DNA of 32,713 nucleotides from positions 1 to 32,713 of the forward strand of contig CALFDU010000129.1 in NCBI GenBank assembly GCA_937950315.1. Reading direction: 5' to 3'. Position 1 is the first letter of the stretch. Every line of letters starts with the position of its first letter. The DNA is from an uncultured Saprospiraceae bacterium. Lineage in GTDB: Bacteria; Bacteroidota; Bacteroidia; Chitinophagales; Saprospiraceae. The translations under genes were made by a program, and so were the position numbers. Below the pieces are notes generated by a model that made no database searches, was not told where the DNA came from, and saw only the letters and a list, made by a program, of their open reading frames with translations. Shown here in pieces: positions 26,254 through 32,713 of this stretch.

Positions 26254-26280
26254 TTTTATAATTTTAAAAAAAAGATAATA

Positions 26281-26913
26281 ATGAGTTTTATAGAGAAATT
26301 AAATGAGCGTTATGCTGCCAAGGCGATGAATGGAGAGGTGGTTCCTCAAGAGAAGATTGATAATATACTAGAGGCAATACGATTGGCTCCTACGTCAAGC
26401 GGATTGCAGCCATTTGAAGTAATTGTGGTGACCAATCAAGAGGTCAAGGCCAAGATTAGGGAGGTTGCTTGGAAGCAATCACAGGTGACGGATTGTTCTC
26501 ATTTGTTGGTGTTTGCGGCTTGGGATCATTATACAGCTGACCGAATCAATTATATGTTTGACCTAACAAATGAAATCAGGGGGTTTAAGAATGAGGGATG
26601 GGAAAACTATCGGCAGATGTTGTTGGGTTCTTATCCACAGAGAGATCCACAGCAGAATTATGAGCATGCTGCGCGTCAGACCTATATTGCCTTGATGGCG
26701 GGTCTCGCTCAGGCAGCTTTTGAGGGAGTGGATAGTACTCCGATGGAGGGTTTTGATCCTGCGGCTGTAGATGAAATCTTGGGGCTAAAAGAAAAGCATT
26801 TAAGAAGTACTGTTCTTATGCCAGTGGGGTATCGAGCCGTTGAAAAAGATTGGTTGGTTAACTTAAAGAAGGTAAGGAAGCCGATGAGTGACTTGGTGAC
26901 CGTAGTAGAATAA
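26281..26913 (+). CDS. Nitroreductase-family NAD(P)H-dependent oxidoreductase
   Basis: FMN-dependent reductase of 210 residues. The start is placed at the ATG at 26281 (MSFIEKLNERYAAKAMNGE), because nitroreductases begin with this helix and the extra residues from an upstream ATG (26188) cover a promoter. Landmarks are RYAAKAMNG, the FMN-contact RLAPTSSGLQPFEVIVV, the central HAARQTYIALMAGLAQAAFEGVDSTPMEGF and LMPVGYRA near the C-terminus. The order matches NfsB/YdjA-like members acting on nitroaromatics, quinones or flavins. It is transcribed alone, with a promoter in front and a strong terminator behind. Confidence 0.88.
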   Translation: MSFIEKLNERYAAKAMNGEVVPQEKIDNILEAIRLAPTSSGLQPFEVIVVTNQEVKAKIREVAWKQSQVTDCSHLLVFAAWDHYTADRINYMFDLTNEIRGFKNEGWENYRQMLLGSYPQRDPQQNYEHAARQTYIALMAGLAQAAFEGVDSTPMEGFDPAAVDEILGLKEKHLRSTVLMPVGYRAVEKDWLVNLKKVRKPMSDLVTVVE

Positions 26914-26943
26914 ATGTAAGACATAGGAAAAGTTGGCTGTGTG

Positions 26944-26953
26944 CTATTGAATG
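26944..26953 (+). repeat. CTATTGAATG intergenic motif, copy 3
   Basis: Third identical ten-base copy, 31 bases after the nitroreductase stop and just ahead of its terminator. Confidence 0.4.
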
Positions 26954-26965
26954 ACACCCGATGAT

Positions 26966-27013
26966 AAGGAAGCTTGGCTGCGATAATAGAGGTCGCAGTG
27001 AAGCTTCCTTTTT
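26966..27013 (+). terminator. Strong intrinsic terminator of the nitroreductase gene
   Basis: AAGGAAGCTT (26966-26975) pairs fully with AAGCTTCCTT (27001-27010). After a two-base internal loop, CTGCGA (26978-26983) pairs with TCGCAG (26993-26998). A T-run follows. The outer stem starts with AA and ends with TT runs, so it may work on both strands. Confidence 0.85.
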
Positions 27014-27079
27014 AATTTTATCCATTTTTTAGTGCTTTGAAATTTTCTTTTATCTTTAAAGTAAATCAAAAGTAGAGCA

Positions 27080-27673
27080 ATGGATTACAAAAAGAAAGTC
27101 GCACTGGCAGAGCGTGTTGCTGAAGATCTTCAAGGCAGTAAAACTACAGAACAAATCAAGGCTGAACTAGGATCGGAAGGCTTGTATGATCGTGACATCA
27201 ATAGTGTTATGGTCAGTGCCCGGAAGATGCTGGGGGAAAAATTTCAATCGATCATACAGGAGCATTTGATTGCAGACAAGGATATTTTTACTTCTGATGC
27301 CCTCGCTGCGCTGGACAAAGAACAGCTTCAAATCATGAAAGACCAAGAGGTCGAAAAACTGGGTTTGGAGGAAAGAAAGAAGATTACCCAATTGCTCAAA
27401 GAAGGTGAAGATCCTCAAGTCGTTCTAAATAAAGTTGATACCCGATTTTTGACATTGGAAAGAGCTGCTACCCAGATTAACAATGTGACCCAAATTAAGA
27501 AGCAGAATAGTGGGTCAGGCCGCATGCTCAACATTGGTGGAGGAATAGCCTTGATTGTACTTACTGGTGTCATTATGATGGCCGCCGGTCGTCTTTTTTA
27601 TGTGTTGCCCATCATAGGCTTGATTATGATTATCAAAGGCTTCACGACAGAGAGAATGGAATTTGAAGATTGA
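27080..27673 (+). CDS. Hypothetical protein with two C-terminal membrane segments
   Basis: Protein of 197 residues that I do not recognise. The first 140 residues are charged and helical (YKKKVALAERVAEDLQGSKTTEQIKAEL and onward), with low-complexity coiled-coil character. They are followed by two hydrophobic segments (about 149-169 and 172-186) and a short polar tail. The layout is that of a tail-anchored or two-helix membrane protein with its long N-terminal part in the cytoplasm. It is preceded by the nitroreductase terminator and a TATCTTTA element (27051-27058), so it has its own promoter. It is followed after 127 bases by a sensor kinase; no functional link is visible. Confidence 0.65.
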   Translation: MDYKKKVALAERVAEDLQGSKTTEQIKAELGSEGLYDRDINSVMVSARKMLGEKFQSIIQEHLIADKDIFTSDALAALDKEQLQIMKDQEVEKLGLEERKKITQLLKEGEDPQVVLNKVDTRFLTLERAATQINNVTQIKKQNSGSGRMLNIGGGIALIVLTGVIMMAAGRLFYVLPIIGLIMIIKGFTTERMEFED

Positions 27674-27800
27674 ATTTTCTAATTGTTAAGCGTTGGCTAA
27701 TTTGCAAAACGACTACTAATCATAGGTTATTGGTAATAAATGCCAGACAGTTGTCATTTGGTTACATGTAATTTACTCAAAATGTATATATTTTTAAGTA

Positions 27801-29144
27801 ATGACTCAAGCTAAATCATATATTTCCGCAAGAGAGTTACTTTTCAAAAGGTTGTTGATTGTTGCCTCATTGGCAAGCCTAATAACTTGTGTGTTGCAGT
27901 TTTTGATAAGTAATTTTAAAGATCTGTATTTAGGTCTTGCTTTTTTGCTTTTCATTTCTTTTACCTGGTTGATTTTTGAAAAGGTATCAAAGACTATTGC
28001 CTACCATCTTTTGCTATTAAACTTTATTGTTCTTTTAAGTTATCCAGTGATTGTGCTTGGTGATTCTTATTATGCCATTATTATATATCCTCTAGCTGGG
28101 TTGATTTATAATTTTGTATTTTTTGATGGCAAAAAAGTGCAATGGTTTTACTTTTTGTTTTTTATAGTGTTAGAATTTTTTCTGTTATCCTCGACGATGC
28201 AAGTTGAAATCGGAAATTTAACAGGACGATTTTTTGTTGAATACATCAATGCTTTGGCTTATATGATTGCGTTGTTTTTTATAGGAAATTATTTCATCAA
28301 TAACCTAAAGCAACAACAACGTGAATTGATCAATGCACAAGAAGATATTGAAAATCAACAAAAGGAGCTTGTTGCTAAAAATAAAACGTTAGATAAGTAT
28401 ATTGAAAGCAATAATCAATTGGAAAGTTTTGCTCACCTTGCTGCACATGAATTGAAGGCGCCGTTAAGAAATATGACTGGCTTTGCTGGTTTATTAAGAA
28501 GAAAAGTAAAAGATAAGTTGACGCCTGAAGAAGATAAGATGTTTGGTGTAATAAGTAATAGCAACAAGCAGATGCACGAGATGATCGGTGCATTAAATCA
28601 ATTGGGTTCAGTGTGTCAGATGAAGTTAAAGACTTCAAAATTTGATGTAAAAGAACTTGTTGATGAAATTTTATTTGATAGAAAGGAATCCATATCTATA
28701 TCTAATGCTGTTGTTAAAACAGAGATCGTAGCGCCCTTCGTTTATGCGGATCGCATATTGTTAAAGCAGTTGCTTTCCAATCTGATAGGTAATGCGTTGA
28801 AGTTTGTTCCTGAGGATCGATCTCCTGTAGTACACATTTCATTTGTGAATCATGGCGGCAATAATCAATTCAGGATTGACGACAATGGTATTGGTATTGA
28901 ATCTGAAGATAGAGAAAAGATTTTTGCCCTTTTCGAACGATTAAATTGTTCTAATTTGTTTAGTGGTTCCGGCATCGGATTGGCGATTTGTAAAAAGATT
29001 GTGGACGTCCATCAGGGGGAGATTTGGGTTGAAGAATCTGCATTGGGCGGTTCTAGTTTTGTATTGAATATACCTAATGAAAATCATAACTCGCCTACAA
29101 TTATTCAGCGAGAAATGGATGCGATGCATGCTATGAAGGAATGA
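27801..29144 (+). CDS. Multi-pass membrane sensor histidine kinase
   Basis: Kinase of 447 residues. The N-terminal half contains about six transmembrane helices (residues 15-165), followed by a coiled coil (about 170-210). The kinase core has the HisKA box FAHLAAHELKAPLRN with phosphoacceptor His216. The HATPase has N box LLSNLIGNALKFV (N331), G1 box DDNGIGIE (360-367) and G2 box GSGIGLAICKKIV (about 389-401), plus the FALFERLN F box. The bacteriophytochrome-like 'ESFAHLAAHELKAPLR' and 'FALFERL' style is common in Bacteroidota and Cyanobacteria. No response regulator is adjacent. A TATATTTT element (27787-27794) ends six bases before the ATG. Confidence 0.88.
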   Translation: MTQAKSYISARELLFKRLLIVASLASLITCVLQFLISNFKDLYLGLAFLLFISFTWLIFEKVSKTIAYHLLLLNFIVLLSYPVIVLGDSYYAIIIYPLAGLIYNFVFFDGKKVQWFYFLFFIVLEFFLLSSTMQVEIGNLTGRFFVEYINALAYMIALFFIGNYFINNLKQQQRELINAQEDIENQQKELVAKNKTLDKYIESNNQLESFAHLAAHELKAPLRNMTGFAGLLRRKVKDKLTPEEDKMFGVISNSNKQMHEMIGALNQLGSVCQMKLKTSKFDVKELVDEILFDRKESISISNAVVKTEIVAPFVYADRILLKQLLSNLIGNALKFVPEDRSPVVHISFVNHGGNNQFRIDDNGIGIESEDREKIFALFERLNCSNLFSGSGIGLAICKKIVDVHQGEIWVEESALGGSSFVLNIPNENHNSPTIIQREMDAMHAMKE

Positions 29145-29749
29145 TTCTTGAACATTTTCTTTCTCAACATACTGAGGGCGCACATTTTGGCCCGACCTAC
29201 CTAGATTAAATTTTTAATTTCCATTTGGTTTTAATTTTTCCCAAAACTTGCGTTTTGGCTTGTGGATTGAATGCTAACTTGTGATGGAGAGGATCTTTGT
29301 TTTAAGTTATTCAATTTTCTTTTAGATGATGAGTACTTCGTTGTCTAATATAGATATCCAAGCAGTTTTCTGTTTGATTTTATCCATTTCTTGGTATATA
29401 ATATTTAGTCTTTTTCTTTTCCTTATTCCTTAAGAAACATTCCTATGCATAATGGTAAAGTGTTGATTGATGAATTCTCGTAGTTACCTTTTTGATGTTT
29501 TGGGTATAAACGTTTGTGTAAGGTTGTTTTTTAGATAAGGTTATGCTGATGGCAGCATAGGGTCCCTCACTTCTATTGTTTTTATTCTTAGTAGTCAAGC
29601 AGTTTTTGTGATTCATCGAGCAATACATAAAAGAATGTCGATACCTAAGGTGTCGAATCCTCATGTGAACTTAAGTCCGGATTAAGTTAATAAAGGCGAT
29701 TGCCGAAAAGCCCAAATAGAGTAGGCATTAATTTCTTAAAATCTAAAAT
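29145..29749. other. 605-base gap with multiple hairpins, candidate structured RNA or leader
   Basis: No credible protein gene. Perfect or near-perfect inverted repeats lie at 29241-29258 (CCAAAAC-TTGC-GTTTTGG), 29542-29559 (TATGCTG-ATGG-CAGCATA), 29638-29656 (19-base palindrome with one G:T) and 29668-29688 (AACTTAA-N7-TTAAGTT). A possible promoter (29463-29492) precedes the last three, so a leader of the T9SS gene at 29750 or a small RNA is possible. Confidence 0.4.
29463..29492 (+). promoter_or_regulatory. Candidate promoter upstream of the hairpin-rich leader
   Basis: TTG (29463-29465), a 19-base spacer and TACCTTTT (29485-29492), one mismatch from TAnnTTTG. It would start a transcript near 29499, giving about 250 bases of leader before the T9SS gene. 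Confidence 0.35.
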
Positions 29750-30898
29750 ATGAGAATTAAATTTTCAGCTCTTGGAAAGATTCTTTTTTTTTGTTGTTTG
29801 TTTTGGACAACTCAAGCAAGTGGTCAAGGTCTTCAAATAAGTCTTGATATTTTTGCACCCAATCCACCTCCTGACAACTGCGAACTTGGTAGTATTTGTC
29901 TGAATTGTGATGGGAGTTTTACATTCACAGGCACTGGTGTGGCAACGCACATTGATGTTGGGTATTTTCCAGCAGGTGGCGGTGATTATGAATTCAACGG
30001 TCTTTGTAATGCTTATCAAGCTTTTTACAACAATCAACCTGACCAATATTGTAATCAGACTTGGAGTTTTCCACCGGGCACGGTAACAGTGGATAATCAA
30101 GCTACGATACAATTTCAATATTATGACACTGACTTTAGTGATAGAGTAGGTTGTAATGGTATGGAGGATGAAGTGCATATTGTTGATTTGTCAGCACTGC
30201 TAGCTTCTTTACGAGATGATTGTAGAGAAGAACCTGCTTGTCCAGAAGGATTAACTACTATGGGTGGAGTAGAAGGGTTTGTCGATGCATTTGTTGCGGA
30301 TTCCGATGAGCTTATCACTTTTGATTTTAATACCTTTTGGATTCCTGACCAACTTATAGTTCATGTGAATTGTGAGGAAGTACTGAACTCTGGGATCTAT
30401 TCAACAAATCCAGTAGCCCCATTTCAATTTAATTCCTTAAATAGTAATTGCGGTGTTGGTGGTTATATTAATGGGATGGGTGCTCACTTTTTCGATGGGA
30501 TTCAAGTTAATGCAGGTGATAATGTTACCATTCAGGTGATAGGAGATAACTGTACGATTTCCAATACACAGTGGCAACTTTTTGTTGGATGTGGTCATCG
30601 AAAACCTGCTCTATATCAATTTGGTTCAGCTGAAGAGTTGGGTAGTTTTGAAACGATTGATCATTCATTTGCAGTGTATCCTAATCCAGCAAGAGACCTA
30701 TTGACTTATTCATTGGCTCCTTCTGAAATTCCTTATCAAGTAACTATTTATAATGTGGAAGGTAAGGTGATGCATGTAACAGAAAGTACTGGTGGTGTAA
30801 GTGAATTATCAGTGGAAGATTATGCAAGTGGTATGTATATGATCCAAGCTGTAAGAGATGGCGAAGTTATGGTGCAGCGAATAGAAGTACTTAAGTAG
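29750..30898 (+). CDS. T9SS-secreted protein of unknown function
   Basis: Exported protein of 382 residues with a signal peptide (about 1-25, ending ASGQG) and a T9SS C-terminal sorting domain beginning at FAVYPNPARDLL (about residue 307) and ending GMYMIQAVRDGE. The region between is cysteine-containing and beta-rich (NCELGSICLNCDGSFTFTGTG, then ADSDELITFDFNTFWIPDQLIVHVNCEE). The FWIPDQLIVHVN..EV stretch resembles lectin-like or jelly-roll sugar-binding modules of secreted proteins, but I cannot name the domain. No enzyme motif is seen. It has its own terminator and possibly a long structured leader. Confidence 0.75.
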   Translation: MRIKFSALGKILFFCCLFWTTQASGQGLQISLDIFAPNPPPDNCELGSICLNCDGSFTFTGTGVATHIDVGYFPAGGGDYEFNGLCNAYQAFYNNQPDQYCNQTWSFPPGTVTVDNQATIQFQYYDTDFSDRVGCNGMEDEVHIVDLSALLASLRDDCREEPACPEGLTTMGGVEGFVDAFVADSDELITFDFNTFWIPDQLIVHVNCEEVLNSGIYSTNPVAPFQFNSLNSNCGVGGYINGMGAHFFDGIQVNAGDNVTIQVIGDNCTISNTQWQLFVGCGHRKPALYQFGSAEELGSFETIDHSFAVYPNPARDLLTYSLAPSEIPYQVTIYNVEGKVMHVTESTGGVSELSVEDYASGMYMIQAVRDGEVMVQRIEVLK

Positions 30899-30921
30899 TG
30901 TAACTTTTTTACTTTGATCAC

Positions 30922-30958
30922 AGGCCCTTATAGAAATGTAAGGGCCTTTGTAATTTTA
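30922..30958 (+). terminator. Intrinsic terminator of the T9SS gene
   Basis: AGGCCCTTA (30922-30930) pairs perfectly with TAAGGGCCT (30939-30947) across an eight-base loop, followed by a T-rich but interrupted tail (TTGTAATTTT). Confidence 0.75.
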
Positions 30959-31080
30959 ATATTTACTACTAACATTTTCATAGCCTTAGGAAATCGATGA
31001 TTTTATTTGCTATTTGAAGTTACCTTTTTCTGAAGGTGGTTATTAATACATGAAGCCATTTTTTAATAAAAAGCAGAAAC

Positions 31081-32430
31081 ATGAAATACTTAAATTATTT
31101 TCTTGGAATATTTATTTTGACATTGTTGGTTGGTTGTGCTGATAAGGAATTCAATCTTGAACATGGACACGAACATGATCATTTAGTTCAAACAGAAGTA
31201 AGGCAAACTAGAATAAATTTTGAGCCAGCACCTTGTTCGCGTGTAAGTGACTTGAAGATATTTATTTCTGGAGATTGTGGTTTTGAATGGAGGGTGGGGT
31301 CTCTGAGAGCAATGGAGGCATACAATGAGACGGATACTGGGATAAATATGACTACAACGAGTGATTCTACTGAGGCAGATATCACTATTCAATGTAGAGA
31401 TTTTGCGAATGGAGGAATTTTTGGAGCTGCCGAAGTGCCACATGCTGATGGAATGGTTGGTGCTGAATCGTATCTGAATACTGATTGGGAGATTTGGTGT
31501 AGCGATCCTTGCTTTTTTCAAAGCGTGGTGATGCATGAGCTAGGTCATAATTTGGGTTTTTACCATAATGATAATATATGTGGTCAAAATGGCTCCGTAG
31601 GAGATATTAGTATTGATGCCAATGGCGACATTGACTTTGGTAATACTCTTGCAGAAATTGTACATATTCCCGGGACAGCACCAGAAGGAGATGATGATCC
31701 GTTTTCAATATTTAATTCAACAACGTCTTGCGGCAGTCCATTTTGTGAGTTTAATGCCAATGATATTATTGCTTTAGAAACGATGTTTCCAAGACCGGAT
31801 GATCCGTGTCAATGTCCGCTTGCTTTTAGTGAAGACGAACTTGCTACTGCAGATTGCTTTGATGATCCAGATGAACCGCAACCATGTGGCGAACCAATTC
31901 CAGATTTAGGATTTGAGTGTGATGGTAACTTGTTGTGTTTGACAATCGATGGTGTGGATATAAGAAATGAATGGAATCCGATCTGGGAAATTTGTGAAAT
32001 TGGAGGCAATGGTAGTAGTGGTGCTTGTTATGATATTTCAGATTTGCCAGAAGGTTCAGGTTCTTTACCAGTAACCATCTGTGAAAGAGAATCGGTGGGG
32101 TGTGAAACGGGAGATTGTTGTATTACATTGAATGTTCCAGTGGTCGATTGTCAAACTGATTGTCCACCACCTCCATTTGAATTACAGTGGTGTTGCGAAA
32201 GTGATGGTTCATTGGCTTGTTTGTGTGCCGTTGGTGAAAACGGGTTGATTTTCTCAGTGAATGACTTGCCTGATTTTTATTGGATTTCAGATAAGAACAT
32301 TGCAGGAAATTGCATTTTGCCTACTGGACTGCCTGGCGATGGAGAGCCTGTTACTGTAACGGTCAATAATGGTGACAATACTTGTAGTCATACCATTACA
32401 TTAGAAGTTCCGGATTGTTTGGGATTTTGA
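31081..32430 (+). CDS. Lipoprotein metalloprotease, M57-like (HEIGH type), with Cys-rich C-terminus
   Basis: Protein of 449 residues with a lipoprotein signal ending LLVGC (acylated Cys19) and a His-alternating stretch right after it (H28, H30, H32 and H34). The zinc site is VVMHELGHNLGFYHND: His152, Glu153, His156 and His162. About 32 residues later, VHIPGTAPEGDDDPFSIFNS followed by FNANDIIALETMFP fits the dual-action HEIGH peptidases (M57). In the position of the methionine-turn (SIM/SVM) this protein reads SIF, with Phe211. The region from about residue 275 is rich in cysteines (FECDGNLLCLTIDG, then WCCESDGSLACLCAVGENG) and appears to hold disulfide-bonded repeats. No T9SS domain; surface or periplasmic lipoprotein. 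Confidence in family is moderate. Confidence 0.7.
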   Translation: MKYLNYFLGIFILTLLVGCADKEFNLEHGHEHDHLVQTEVRQTRINFEPAPCSRVSDLKIFISGDCGFEWRVGSLRAMEAYNETDTGINMTTTSDSTEADITIQCRDFANGGIFGAAEVPHADGMVGAESYLNTDWEIWCSDPCFFQSVVMHELGHNLGFYHNDNICGQNGSVGDISIDANGDIDFGNTLAEIVHIPGTAPEGDDDPFSIFNSTTSCGSPFCEFNANDIIALETMFPRPDDPCQCPLAFSEDELATADCFDDPDEPQPCGEPIPDLGFECDGNLLCLTIDGVDIRNEWNPIWEICEIGGNGSSGACYDISDLPEGSGSLPVTICERESVGCETGDCCITLNVPVVDCQTDCPPPPFELQWCCESDGSLACLCAVGENGLIFSVNDLPDFYWISDKNIAGNCILPTGLPGDGEPVTVTVNNGDNTCSHTITLEVPDCLGF

Positions 32431-32487
32431 TCTGTTGTTGATTGTTGTAATTACAATGACAAACATATTTTGTATTGGGTTTTTGAT

Positions 32488-32552
32488 GCTCAAGGCAAAT
32501 GTAAGCTCAAGGCAAATGTAAATGGATTCCATTATATGCTCAAGGCAAATAT
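32488..32552 (-). repeat. Dispersed intergenic motif, copies 4, 5 and 6 (inverted)
   Basis: GCTCAAGGCAAATGT at 32488-32502 and 32505-32519 and the variant GCTCAAGGCAAATAT at 32538-32552, that is the reverse complement of the copies at 1188, 21126 and 21199. The first two copies are separated by two bases and the third by 18. The core GCTCAAGGCAAAT is identical in all three. Confidence 0.8.
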
Positions 32553-32641
32553 ATAATCAATGGAGAAATTAGCATCGATGAAAATATCAATGGATATGTT
32601 TGGTCATTGAGGTAATTAGTAAGACATAATTTTTTTGATTA

Positions 32642-32675
32642 GGAGTCATCAAGTGGGTGGCTCCCTTTTCGTTTT
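32642..32675 (+). terminator. Terminator-like hairpin after the metalloprotease gene
   Basis: GGAGTCA (32642-32648) pairs with TGGCTCC (32658-32664) with one G:T wobble, followed by CTTTTCGTTTT. It is more than 200 bases after the stop, so the transcript would include all three motif copies. Confidence 0.6.
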
Positions 32676-32713
32676 ACTGGAGTAGTCTCATTTAGATTAT
32701 TTTAGAGATTCAA

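Larger units (their letters stand above)
32431..32713. other. 3' intergenic tail with motif cluster and terminator
   Basis: No gene start is visible before the window ends. The region carries three inverted copies of the dispersed motif (32488-32552) and a terminator-like hairpin (32642-32675). Confidence 0.6.

Noticed and set aside
26188-26280. Upstream in-frame ATG extending the nitroreductase by 31 residues
   Set aside because: The extension would cover a promoter match and the family begins at MSFIEKLNERY; the extra residues look like translated non-coding DNA.
29443-29664. 73-codon open frame on the - strand in the 605-base gap
   Set aside because: No start context, no domain, low-complexity composition, and it overlaps the hairpins.
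32488-32552. Motif cluster as a CRISPR array
   Set aside because: Repeats are only 13-15 bases, spacers are 2 and 18 bases, and no cas genes are present.

Overview
The window (32,713 bp, AT-rich) looks like a chromosomal segment of a Bacteroidota bacterium, most likely a marine Cytophagales-type organism. The evidence is three proteins with type IX secretion (T9SS) C-terminal sorting domains of the 'PNPa.d' style, weak or absent Shine-Dalgarno sequences, several TAnnTTTG promoter elements, and protein families typical of that phylum. No rRNA, tRNA, insertion sequence, phage gene or CRISPR array was seen. Nearly all genes are on the + strand; only one convincing gene (a MocA-like nucleotidyltransferase) is on the - strand.

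Layout. 1-5140: the 3' part of a secreted T9SS nuclease/phosphatase-fold protein cut by the window edge, a TPR sensor histidine kinase, a periplasmic transglutaminase-like protein and a LysE-type exporter. 5302-13887: a tightly packed, translationally coupled nine-gene operon with an FAD oxidoreductase, SAM methyltransferase, type III polyketide synthase, FabI/FabL-like enoyl reductase, FabZ-like dehydratase, FabF-like ketosynthase, an acyl carrier protein, a phosphopantetheinyl transferase and an RND/MMPL exporter. 14229-20164: a TonB-C-like secreted protein behind a textbook Bacteroidota promoter, a cytoplasmic EEP-fold nuclease-like protein, a GNAT acetyltransferase, and an NCS1 permease paired with a long-chain polyol dehydrogenase. 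20368-26913: a small lipoprotein, the MocA-like gene, a 1378-residue T9SS protein with seven ~114-residue repeats, and a nitroreductase. 27080-32430: a small membrane protein, a second sensor kinase, a T9SS protein, and a lipoprotein M57-like metalloprotease.

How the genes work together. The nine-gene operon is the most interesting system. It carries its own carrier protein, the enzyme to activate it, and three of the four fatty-acid-cycle activities (no ketoreductase), so it probably builds a dedicated acyl starter on its own ACP. The type III PKS would extend and cyclise this starter to an alkylresorcinol or alkylpyrone-type lipid. The methyltransferase and flavoenzyme would then decorate it, and the MMPL protein would move it to the envelope. 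The arrangement recalls the type III PKS/methyltransferase/flavoprotein logic of Streptomyces srsABC, fused to a private acyl-ACP supply; the product is inferred.

A second unexplained signal is a dispersed 13-15 bp intergenic motif (core ATTTGCCTTGAGC). It is present six times in three intergenic regions, always just downstream of a gene for an exported protein, and in both orientations. A second 10-bp motif (CTATTGAATG) occurs three times, also just 3' of genes. The 605-bp gap at 29145-29749 is rich in perfect hairpins behind a possible promoter and may hold a structured leader or small RNA.
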